64,000 bases of DNA, taken from the NCBI GenBank assembly GCA_964418565.1, contig CAYQMB010000002.1, forward strand, positions 1-64,000, in the 5' to 3' direction. Made by a program: the position numbers and the translations under genes. Shown here piece after piece: positions 1-7,486 of this stretch. A model generated the notes under the pieces. It worked only from the letters and a program-made list of their open reading frames with translations, was not told where the DNA came from and made no database searches. Positions within the stretch are counted from its first letter, which is position 1, and the number at the start of each line of letters is the position of its first letter. The stretch comes from JAQIBY01 sp964418565 (GTDB taxonomy: Bacteria; Bacteroidota; Bacteroidia; Bacteroidales; ML635J-15).

Positions 1-2690
1 ATTATGTGCTTGACATGTTTCCTTATCCATCAGGAGCAGGCCTGCATGTTGGACATCCACTAGGTTATATCGCATCCGATATTTATTCACGTTACAAACG
101 ACTCAGGGGCTTTAATGTGTTGCATCCCATGGGTTACGACGCATACGGATTGCCCGCGGAGCAATACGCCATACAAACCGGTACCCATCCGGCTGAAACT
201 ACGGAAAAAAACATCAAACGCTACCGTCAGCAACTGGATCAGCTTGGCTTTAGTTTCGACTGGTCCCGTGAGGTGCGCACATGCGATCCCGATTATTACA
301 AATGGACACAATGGACCTTCATACAGTTGTTCAACCACTGGTACGACAAGGGCATGGAAAAAGCCCGTCCGGTGGAAGAGCTGATCAGCATGTTTGAAGA
401 AAACGGCAGCCAAACCGTGCAGGCAGCCTGCGACATTCATGATCCGTTTACCGCATCAGAATGGAAAATAATGAACGAAACGCAACAGTCGGATATTCTG
501 ATGTGCTACCGCCTGGCTTATTTGTCCGAAACCATGGTAAACTGGTGCCCTGAACTGGGCACTGTGCTTGCCAACGATGAAGTAAAAGATGGTTTTTCCG
601 AACGCGGAGGCCATCCCGTGGAGCGCAAACGCATGATGCAGTGGTCGCTGCGCATTACGGCTTATGCTGAACGCCTGCTGCAGGGCCTTGACATGGTGGA
701 CTGGAGCGATTCGCTGAAAGAGATGCAAAAAAACTGGATTGGCAAATCCGATGGTGCTTCCGTGAATTTTGGTGTTGATGGTTTTGATGATACCATCGAG
801 ATATTCACAACCCGCCCGGACACCCTCTGGGGCACAACCTACATGGTACTTGCTCCCGAACACGAGCTGGTGGATAAAATCACCACGAAGGATAAAAAAG
901 CCGAAGTAGCTGAATACGTTGAAAAAGCCAAAAACCGCTCTGAACGTGAACGTCAGGCCGATGCCAAAGAAGTAAGCGGTGTGTTTACAGGAGCATATGG
1001 GATCAATCCGCTCAGCGGTGAGAAACTCCCCATCTGGATAGCCGATTACGTGTTGTCAGGCTATGGTACAGGCGCCATCATGGCGGTACCTGCCCACGAC
1101 AGCCGTGACTTTAAGTTTGCCCGCCATTTTGACCTGCCAGTCAAACAGGTGGTGGTTCCCGAAGGCGAAAAGCCCGAAGATACCGCTGAGTGGGAAGACA
1201 GCAAGGATTCCAAAGAAGGCAGCATCATCAACTCCGACTTCATCAACGGTATGAAGGTAAAAGACGCCATCCGCAAGGTGGTAGACGCACTGGAAGAAAA
1301 GCAAATCGGCCATGCTCAGGTGAATTTCAAACTGCGTGATGCCATTTTCAGCCGTCAGCGCTACTGGGGCGAACCGTTTCCGGTGTATTATAAAAACGGT
1401 GTTCCACACACGCTGAGTGAGGACCAGTTACCACTGAATTTGCCGGAAGTTGATAAATACCTGCCTACCGAAGACGGCGAACCACCACTGGCACGTGCCA
1501 AAAACTGGAAAACCGAAGACGGACATCCGCTGGAAACAAACACCATGCCCGGATTTGCCGGTTCAAGCGGGTATTACCTGCGTTATATGGATCCACACAA
1601 CAATGAAGCCTACTTTTCACCCGAAGCCGTGAATTACTGGCAGGATGTTGACCTCTACATCGGCGGAGCTGAACATGCCACCGGCCATCTGATATACGCA
1701 CGTTTCTGGAATAAATTCCTGTTTGACCTGGGATTGTCTGTAAAAGAAGAGCCATTCAAAAAGCTCATCAACCAGGGCATGATTCAGGGACGATCCAATT
1801 TCGTGTATCGCGTAAAGGACTCCAACAAATTTGTCAGTTATGGTCTGCGAAAACAACACCCCACAATTCGGATGCATGTGGATGTGAACATTGTTGACAA
1901 CGATGTGCTGGATATCGAGGCATTCAAGCAGTGGCGCCCTGAATTTGCCAATGCCGAATTTGAGCTTGAAGACGGCAAATACATCTGCGGCTGGGAAGTG
2001 GAAAAAATGTCCAAATCGAAGTATAACGTTCAGAACCCGGACGACCTTGTTGAGCAGTATGGTGCCGACACCCTGCGCATGTATGAAATGTTTTTGGGCC
2101 CCATTGAAGCCCACAAGCCCTGGGATACCAACGGCATTGAAGGCGTTTTCCGTTTCGTGAAAAAATTCTGGCGCCTGTTCCACGATAAAGACAATCAGTT
2201 TGTTGTTTCGGGTGCAAAAGCAGACGACAAAGCACGCAAAAGCCTGCACGCCTGCATTAAAAAGGTGGGTGAAGATATTGAGCGTTTTTCGTTCAACACA
2301 TGCATTTCCTCACTGATGATCACCACCAACGAACTGGCGGAACAAAATGCAAACCAAAAAGAAATTCTGGAGCCTATGGTCATCCTACTGGCTCCCTTTG
2401 CACCGCATCTGGCTGAAGAGCTCTGGAGCCTTCTGGGGAATAAAGGGTCTGTTGTGAATGCAGAATTCCCGGCATTTGACGCCTCCCTGCTGGTGGAAAA
2501 CAGCTATGAATATCCGGTATCGTTCAACGGAAAAATGCGTTTTAAAATGGAAGTACCAAACGACATGTTAAAGGATGACATTCAGGAAGCTGTTATGAAT
2601 CACGAAAAAGCTCAGAAATGGATTGAAGGCAAGCAGCTCATCAAATTCATCTTTGTCCCCAAGAAAATTATTAATGTGGTGGTTAAATAA
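1..2690 (+). CDS. leuS: Leucyl-tRNA synthetase, 5'-truncated by the window edge
   Basis: This class I aminoacyl-tRNA synthetase charges tRNA-Leu with leucine in the cytoplasm. The reading frame is open to the window edge. The visible protein begins YVLDMFPYPSG, so the first few dozen residues lie outside the window, and the GTG at position 6 is an internal codon, not the start. The HIGH-type signature is HVGH shortly after the start of the visible protein. The CP1 editing domain carries TTRPDTLWGTTYM near residue 270. The catalytic KMSKS loop is intact (EKMSKSKYN, near residue 670). An insertion of about 65 residues lies between the MIQGRSNFVY segment and KMSKS, which I recall as usual for Bacteroidota LeuRS. 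A rho-independent terminator follows 22 bp downstream of the stop, so the gene probably ends its transcript. The identification is secure. Confidence 0.97.
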   Translation, partial: YVLDMFPYPSGAGLHVGHPLGYIASDIYSRYKRLRGFNVLHPMGYDAYGLPAEQYAIQTGTHPAETTEKNIKRYRQQLDQLGFSFDWSREVRTCDPDYYKWTQWTFIQLFNHWYDKGMEKARPVEELISMFEENGSQTVQAACDIHDPFTASEWKIMNETQQSDILMCYRLAYLSETMVNWCPELGTVLANDEVKDGFSERGGHPVERKRMMQWSLRITAYAERLLQGLDMVDWSDSLKEMQKNWIGKSDGASVNFGVDGFDDTIEIFTTRPDTLWGTTYMVLAPEHELVDKITTKDKKAEVAEYVEKAKNRSERERQADAKEVSGVFTGAYGINPLSGEKLPIWIADYVLSGYGTGAIMAVPAHDSRDFKFARHFDLPVKQVVVPEGEKPEDTAEWEDSKDSKEGSIINSDFINGMKVKDAIRKVVDALEEKQIGHAQVNFKLRDAIFSRQRYWGEPFPVYYKNGVPHTLSEDQLPLNLPEVDKYLPTEDGEPPLARAKNWKTEDGHPLETNTMPGFAGSSGYYLRYMDPHNNEAYFSPEAVNYWQDVDLYIGGAEHATGHLIYARFWNKFLFDLGLSVKEEPFKKLINQGMIQGRSNFVYRVKDSNKFVSYGLRKQHPTIRMHVDVNIVDNDVLDIEAFKQWRPEFANAEFELEDGKYICGWEVEKMSKSKYNVQNPDDLVEQYGADTLRMYEMFLGPIEAHKPWDTNGIEGVFRFVKKFWRLFHDKDNQFVVSGAKADDKARKSLHACIKKVGEDIERFSFNTCISSLMITTNELAEQNANQKEILEPMVILLAPFAPHLAEELWSLLGNKGSVVNAEFPAFDASLLVENSYEYPVSFNGKMRFKMEVPNDMLKDDIQEAVMNHEKAQKWIEGKQLIKFIFVPKKIINVVVK

Positions 2691-2712
2691 TCCCAAAGCA
2701 TTCAACTATTAC

Positions 2713-2752
2713 AGCGGCGTGGACATTAACGTGTTTGCGCCGCTTTTCTTTT
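2713..2752 (+). terminator. Rho-independent terminator of leuS
   Basis: A perfect 7-bp GC-rich stem (AGCGGCG at 2713-2719 with CGCCGCT at 2738-2744) encloses an 18-nt loop and is followed by a T-rich tract (TTTTCTTTT). It lies just after the leuS stop at 2690. Confidence 0.75.
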
Positions 2753-2862
2753 GCACTTTCTTTTACTACCATCCGGATTTGAGCCTTTTTCTTTGCAGGT
2801 CAGGACATTTAAACACAAAAAGATTAAACGGAGAATTGTTTGGGTATGATATTTGAGTTATT

Positions 2863-2879
2863 TTTGATTGATAATCAAA
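2863..2879. repeat. Perfect short inverted repeat just upstream of a start codon
   Basis: TTTGATT (2863-2869) and AATCAAA (2873-2879) form a perfect 7-bp palindrome with a 3-nt spacer. It ends 10 nt before the ATG at 2890. It could be an operator half-site pair or a hairpin that affects translation initiation. It is AT-rich, so chance is a real alternative. Confidence 0.35.
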
Positions 2880-2889
2880 TCAGCACAAA

Positions 2890-3837
2890 ATGAAAAAATA
2901 CATATCCTTGTTATTGCTGTTAAGCCTGTCTTTTGGTCTTTCATACGCTCAGGGTCAAATCGAAGAACACAAGCCCATGGGGTGTTTGTCATATCATTTT
3001 TACAAAAAGAAACTTGAGCGACAGAGAAATGATAAACGCAGAATTAAAGCGGCTGAAAGAAAACTTAAACGAAAATACATTTCAGCAAATCAGGTTTATA
3101 AAACGCTTAAATACTTTGAGTCTGCTGATTACAAGCTGGTATACGCAAAAACCGCATTTGATAAATTATCGGACAAATCCAATGCTTTAAGAATTTGCAG
3201 TGCTTTGGAAAATCAAACGCATTATGATCTTTTGTGGGATTACATTCAGAAAGAAAGCGTTGAGTATCATGTGGATCCAACGGATTTAAACTCGTACGCA
3301 GAATATCTGAAACTCAAGGACAGAAAGAAAGACAAACAGTACGACACGCAGGCTGATTATCATGATTACAGCAAAGAAAATCAGATGGCAAACAATGAAA
3401 GCGAATCATCATCACAAACAGAGACTGACGAAGAGGAAAATACGGAGGAGACCAAAGACATCGAAACGGAGGTAAACGCCCCTGACACTGTTAAATCAGC
3501 CAAAAAGGAAATTTTCTTTCCTGATTTTCAAAACTATTCAGGACAGACTAACTGCAAAGAGCCAATGAGTGAAAAAACCTTTTATGCCTTTGCAAATGCC
3601 ATTGTAAAGATACCTACTGATGAAGAAAAATCTAAAATCGGGATTGAATACGCACAAAAATATTGCATGCCTACCCAATATGCCATGAAAATCAGCATTT
3701 TCATCAAAGATCAGAAGTTGCGCTATTTTTACCTGAAATCTGTTTATGAATTCATTTATGATAAAGAAAACTTTCATCATGCCGCGCAATTGTTATCGGA
3801 TCAAAAACTGAAAGACAAAATTGCACAGTTAAAATAA
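2890..3837 (+). CDS. Secreted protein with C-terminal DUF4476-like domain
   Basis: The 315-residue product has a classical Sec signal peptide (MKKYISLLLLLSLSFGLSYA, cleavage after the AQ region), so it should reach the periplasm or beyond. After a Lys/Arg-rich segment and a strongly acidic, Glu/Thr/Ser-rich linker (about residues 165-205), the last hundred residues resemble the DUF4476 domain. This is a helical repeat-like domain that Bacteroidota attach to many exported proteins; the Cys-x-x-Pro, FAN-I and QKLRYFYLKSVYEFIYD segments fit it. Function is unknown. The gene stands alone between the leuS terminator and the S46 peptidase gene, which has its own 230-bp upstream region. The DUF4476 assignment is from memory of the family pattern and is moderate. 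Confidence 0.7.
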   Translation: MKKYISLLLLLSLSFGLSYAQGQIEEHKPMGCLSYHFYKKKLERQRNDKRRIKAAERKLKRKYISANQVYKTLKYFESADYKLVYAKTAFDKLSDKSNALRICSALENQTHYDLLWDYIQKESVEYHVDPTDLNSYAEYLKLKDRKKDKQYDTQADYHDYSKENQMANNESESSSQTETDEEENTEETKDIETEVNAPDTVKSAKKEIFFPDFQNYSGQTNCKEPMSEKTFYAFANAIVKIPTDEEKSKIGIEYAQKYCMPTQYAMKISIFIKDQKLRYFYLKSVYEFIYDKENFHHAAQLLSDQKLKDKIAQLK

Positions 3838-4067
3838 CTTAATCATCTGTCTGATATTTGATTACATGCTCACCACGGATTCATAATGTTGATGATTTTT
3901 ATCTGAAAAACAAGACAGTGTGGCAACTGTATGCCTAAGCCATCCCCACGCATTGTCAGGAAAAAGGTTTTTCTTAAGAACATATTAACAAAGCGAACAC
4001 CCATTTTTCATTTGAATATTGTACATTTATCAAGCGTTTTAGAATTACAAATAAAAATCGGAATATT
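3838..4067. other. 230-bp intergenic region, no gene seen
   Basis: This is the longest gap in the window. I see no open frame of note, no strong hairpin with a T tract and no tRNA. It presumably carries the promoter of the S46 peptidase. A near-consensus minus-7 element (TACATTTA at 4022-4029) lies 38 bp before the ATG, but no matching minus-33 TTG sits at the proper distance. Confidence 0.4.
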
Positions 4068-6257
4068 ATGAAAAAGCTTAGCTTACTACTGATCGGAATG
4101 TTTGCCATTTTCACCATGGCTAAAGCCGATGAAGGGATGTGGATTCCCGGCCATATCAGCAAAATGAACTACACTGATATGCAAAAGCTCGGTCTTAAAC
4201 TGAGTCCTGAAGAAATTTACAGCATTAACAACTCCAGTCTGAAAGACGCCATTTTCCAGCTTTTGGGAGAAAGCGGACAGGGCTTTTGCACCGGCGAAAT
4301 GGTTTCCGACAAAGGCCTGATGTTTACCAATCACCATTGCGGATACGAAGCCATTGCAAACCTCTCAAGCACGGAATCAAACTATCTGGATGACGGCTAC
4401 TGGGCTAAAAACCTGGATGAAGAGATACCCGTACCAGGCATTAGTGTTTCCCGCGTTGTTCGCATTGAGAATGTCACTGACAAGGTTTTGAAAGACATCG
4501 ATTATGAAACTGAAGAAAGCGAGCGTGACAAACTCGTTAATGAACGGCTAGGAACAATTGCAGACGAAGCCATTGCAGACAACAATTACCGGGCGAACGT
4601 TAAAGAAATGTATCAGGGAGGAGAATACTACCTATTTGTTTATGAGGAATTTGGTGATGTGCGTTTTGTTGGTGCACCTCCTTCTTCCATTGGCAAATAC
4701 GGTGGCGATACTGACAACTGGATGTGGCCCCGCCATACAGGAGATTTCTCCATGTTCCGTGTTTATATGTCACAGGATGGACAACCCACCAATGAATATC
4801 AGGAAGATAATATCCCATACAAGCCTTTACATCATCTTCCCATTAACATTGAAGAGAAAAAAGAAGGTGATTTTACCATGATTATGGGCTATCCCGGACA
4901 AACCGAACGTTACCTGAGTGCTGCCGGCATGAAATACAAAATGAACACCTGGGACCCCATGGTAGTACGCTTACTCGGCAAAAAGCTGGAAATCATGAAA
5001 CGTTATATGGATGCTGATCCAGAACTTGATCTCGAACTTGCAGATGAATACGCCAGCCTGGCAAATGGCCATAAGCTTTTCAAAGGTGAAGCTGAAAACC
5101 TCAGAAATACAGATGCTATACAGCGCCGAACCAAACTGCAGGAAGACTTTAAACAATGGGTAAACAAAAAAGATGAGCGCAAGGATAAATACGCAAATGT
5201 TCTCACATCGCTTGAGGAAGATTATCAGAACATGGCGCCTGCAAGTGAAAAGATGATCTATGCTTCACTGGGTCTTATACAGGCAAGCGGGCAGGTAATG
5301 TATGCACGGCAATTTATGAGGCTGAAAAAATTGCTTGAAGAAAAGAAAGACAACGAATCCGATATTGAAACCACTGCTGAACGGCTGAAAAAGGGTGTTG
5401 ACGAACAATTTGAAAACTTCCATAAGGAGCTCGACATGGATATCCTTGAAGATATGTTCAAACTTTATGTTGAAGACCTTCCGGCAGAGAAACAAATTGC
5501 ATTTTTCACAGAATACCTACCGGATGAATATAAAGCAGACAATATCAATGAATCCATTGATGAATTTATGGAGGAGCTCAAAGAAGAGTCCATCTTCACC
5601 AGTAAAGAGCGCATGTTGGAATTCCTGGATAAGCCAAAGCACAAAACCCTTGAAAAAGACCCAATGATGAACTTTTTCGAAAGCCTTTTCAGTGAAATCA
5701 TGGGCCTTCAGGGATCATACATGAGTCTTCAAAACAGCATTGACGACAATGAACGTAAATTTATTGCCGGCTTGCGCGAATTCCAGCCAAACGAGCCATT
5801 CTATCCGGATGCAAACTCCACCCTGCGCTTAACCTATGGTAAGATTAAAGACTACGATCCGAAAGATGCCGTACATTATCATGAATTCACCTATGCAGAA
5901 GGTATACTGGAAAAATACATTCCGGGTGATGATGAATTTGATCTGGATCCCAAGCTAATAAAACTGATTAAAAACAAGGATTACGGCCGTTACGCAGATC
6001 ATACCGGTAGTGTTCCCGTTTGTTTCCTCAGCGATAATGATATTACCGGTGGAAATTCAGGAAGTCCCATCCTCAACGGCAAAGGCGAACTTATCGGCCT
6101 GGCATTTGACGGCAACTGGGAGTGGCTGTGCAGCAACCTGATATACAATCCTGAACTGCAGCGTACCATTAATGTTGACTCACGCTATGTCTTGTGGGTA
6201 ATTGAAAAATTTGGCGGTGCAAAAAACATCATTGATGAACTTGATGTTGTAGAATAA
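4068..6257 (+). CDS. S46 family dipeptidyl-peptidase, DPP7-like
   Basis: This periplasmic serine exopeptidase removes dipeptides from peptide N-termini, a route used by asaccharolytic Bacteroidota to take up amino acids. A signal peptide (about residues 1-20, ending MAKA) precedes the DEGMW motif typical of mature S46 proteins. The catalytic triad is visible: His90 in TNHHCGY, Asp226 in RHTGDFSMFR and Ser664 in GGNSGSP. The length of 729 fits the family. Shortly after the serine the sequence reads LAFDGNWE, with Gly682 at the position that is Gly in DPP7 and Arg in the acidic-specific DPP11. I therefore infer DPP7-like preference for hydrophobic P1 residues rather than Asp/Glu. The gene is single and followed by its own terminator. 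Confidence 0.93.
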   Translation: MKKLSLLLIGMFAIFTMAKADEGMWIPGHISKMNYTDMQKLGLKLSPEEIYSINNSSLKDAIFQLLGESGQGFCTGEMVSDKGLMFTNHHCGYEAIANLSSTESNYLDDGYWAKNLDEEIPVPGISVSRVVRIENVTDKVLKDIDYETEESERDKLVNERLGTIADEAIADNNYRANVKEMYQGGEYYLFVYEEFGDVRFVGAPPSSIGKYGGDTDNWMWPRHTGDFSMFRVYMSQDGQPTNEYQEDNIPYKPLHHLPINIEEKKEGDFTMIMGYPGQTERYLSAAGMKYKMNTWDPMVVRLLGKKLEIMKRYMDADPELDLELADEYASLANGHKLFKGEAENLRNTDAIQRRTKLQEDFKQWVNKKDERKDKYANVLTSLEEDYQNMAPASEKMIYASLGLIQASGQVMYARQFMRLKKLLEEKKDNESDIETTAERLKKGVDEQFENFHKELDMDILEDMFKLYVEDLPAEKQIAFFTEYLPDEYKADNINESIDEFMEELKEESIFTSKERMLEFLDKPKHKTLEKDPMMNFFESLFSEIMGLQGSYMSLQNSIDDNERKFIAGLREFQPNEPFYPDANSTLRLTYGKIKDYDPKDAVHYHEFTYAEGILEKYIPGDDEFDLDPKLIKLIKNKDYGRYADHTGSVPVCFLSDNDITGGNSGSPILNGKGELIGLAFDGNWEWLCSNLIYNPELQRTINVDSRYVLWVIEKFGGAKNIIDELDVVE

Positions 6258-6276
6258 TCTCCATTACATTCAATTC

Positions 6277-6306
6277 AAAACCGCCTTTTTCAGGGCGGTT
6301 TTTTTT
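6277..6306 (+). terminator. Rho-independent terminator after the S46 peptidase gene
   Basis: AAAACCGCC (6277-6285) pairs with GGCGGTTTT (6294-6302) around an 8-nt loop, followed by more T residues. The A-rich left flank means it may also work on the minus strand, downstream of cdsA, which ends at 6421. Confidence 0.85.
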
Positions 6307-6420
6307 GTGCTTTATCCCGGCGTTTCACGCTTGTATCACACGGATATTCGGCATGATGCAATCAGTCTGAAGGGCAGTATTCCTCCGGCTAAGCATAAAA
6401 CCGTAAAATGGGAGCTGTTT

Positions 6421-7266
6421 TTATGCAATAAGGATGATATACAAGCTTATCAGGGGGAGAATAAGCAGAAACGAATCAAATCGATCAAGCAAGCCACCGT
6501 GACCCGGTAAGATGGTACCGCTGTCTTTTGCGCCGGCCATCCGCTTAAGCTGGCTGATAAAAAGATCACCGAGGGTTCCGGCCACTACAACTATAAGCAC
6601 AGCACCAATCCATTGAGGGATGCTCATTATGCCAACATACCGGTGCAGGAGAAAAACCGTTGGAAAAAGAAAAAGCAGCCCTCCGAGGAGACCTTCCCAG
6701 CTTTTTTTGGGTGAAATACGTGGTGCAATTTTATGCTTGCCAAACACTGAGCCTGAGAGGTAAGCAAAACTGTCAAAGACCCAAATCATTACAAATACAG
6801 AAAGCAATAAAGCCGGACGATAAGCTGAGTGGAAAAGCTCCGTGCCCATGCTCAAAAACGAACTTTTGGAAATCATCAAAAGCAAAAACCCGGACATAGC
6901 CAGTGGAAATGACACATAAATGCTTACCAAAATGGTGTTGATGAAGGTTCGCAGGCTGTCCGTAAAGAGGCTTCGAACCAGCATGTAAACCAGCGGAATG
7001 GAAACAAAAAGGATAAAAACGATATCGGTGCGGGCAAACAACCAGACATAAAACACAGCAGACAAGAAAAACAATGTGGCAATGGACGCCGCTGGTTTCA
7101 ATATCGTAAAACCGGCCTTCTGCATGAGTGAGGAGAATTCATTAGCAAGAACAAAACCAATGAGAAGTATCAACACATACCATATATACCATGCTGCACT
7201 GATTGCAAAACACACAACAGCAACATAAATAATACCGGTAATGCTTCGTTTGAGCAGCTTATTCAA
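6421..7266 (-). CDS. cdsA: Phosphatidate cytidylyltransferase (CDP-diacylglycerol synthase)
   Basis: This inner-membrane enzyme makes CDP-diacylglycerol from phosphatidate and CTP, the branch point for phospholipid synthesis. The 281-residue protein is almost entirely hydrophobic segments, suggesting seven or eight membrane helices. The family signature lies near the C-terminus: SQLKRMAGAKDSG followed by LPGHGGLLDRFDS, with the conserved Lys, paired Asp and HGG residues. The start overlaps the end of the DUF2007 gene by 8 bp, so it is the last gene of the rsfS-ftsH-DUF2007-cdsA operon. I see nothing odd in it. Confidence 0.95.
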   Translation of the reverse strand: MNKLLKRSITGIIYVAVVCFAISAAWYIWYVLILLIGFVLANEFSSLMQKAGFTILKPAASIATLFFLSAVFYVWLFARTDIVFILFVSIPLVYMLVRSLFTDSLRTFINTILVSIYVSFPLAMSGFLLLMISKSSFLSMGTELFHSAYRPALLLSVFVMIWVFDSFAYLSGSVFGKHKIAPRISPKKSWEGLLGGLLFLFPTVFLLHRYVGIMSIPQWIGAVLIVVVAGTLGDLFISQLKRMAGAKDSGTILPGHGGLLDRFDSFLLILPLISLYIILIA

Positions 7267-7486
7267 TCTCTAGATCTTTTTTAAATCTGTCAATAATGCC
7301 GTTGGCTTTTTCCAGGTTTGGTTTTTCAACCATCAGGTCTATTTCCCCAAAAAGGTACGAGCTGTCTTTTTTATTCATCTGCACAGATTCTATACCTTCC
7401 TTTAAAAGAGCCTGCTCAGCCAGAGCTATCAGATGAGGCTGACCGGTTGCAAACACCTTAACCCAGTCGTCATGCGTTTTTGTCAT
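7259..7486 (-). CDS. DUF2007-type small protein (putative signal transducing protein)
   Basis: The 75-residue product (MTKTHDDWVKVFATG...) fits the DUF2007 pattern: a short beta-alpha-beta module with ALAEQALLKEGIE, a middle variable loop and IDLMVEKPNLEKANGIID. Function is not established for the family. I chose the ATG at 7486 because the longer frame upstream is a Lys/Arg/Met-rich out-of-frame reading of the ftsH tail. This start overlaps the end of ftsH by 17 bp, and the stop overlaps cdsA by 8 bp, so translation is probably coupled on both sides. A second DUF2007-like protein is encoded at 26282-26515. Confidence 0.8.
   Translation of the reverse strand: MTKTHDDWVKVFATGQPHLIALAEQALLKEGIESVQMNKKDSSYLFGEIDLMVEKPNLEKANGIIDRFKKDLEIE

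Noticed and set aside
2623..2856. 77-residue frame over the end of leuS and its terminator
   Set aside because: It runs through the terminator hairpin and has no sensible start context.
6307..6510. 67-residue frame between the S46 peptidase and cdsA
   Set aside because: It starts right after a terminator and runs antisense into cdsA; composition is not protein-like.
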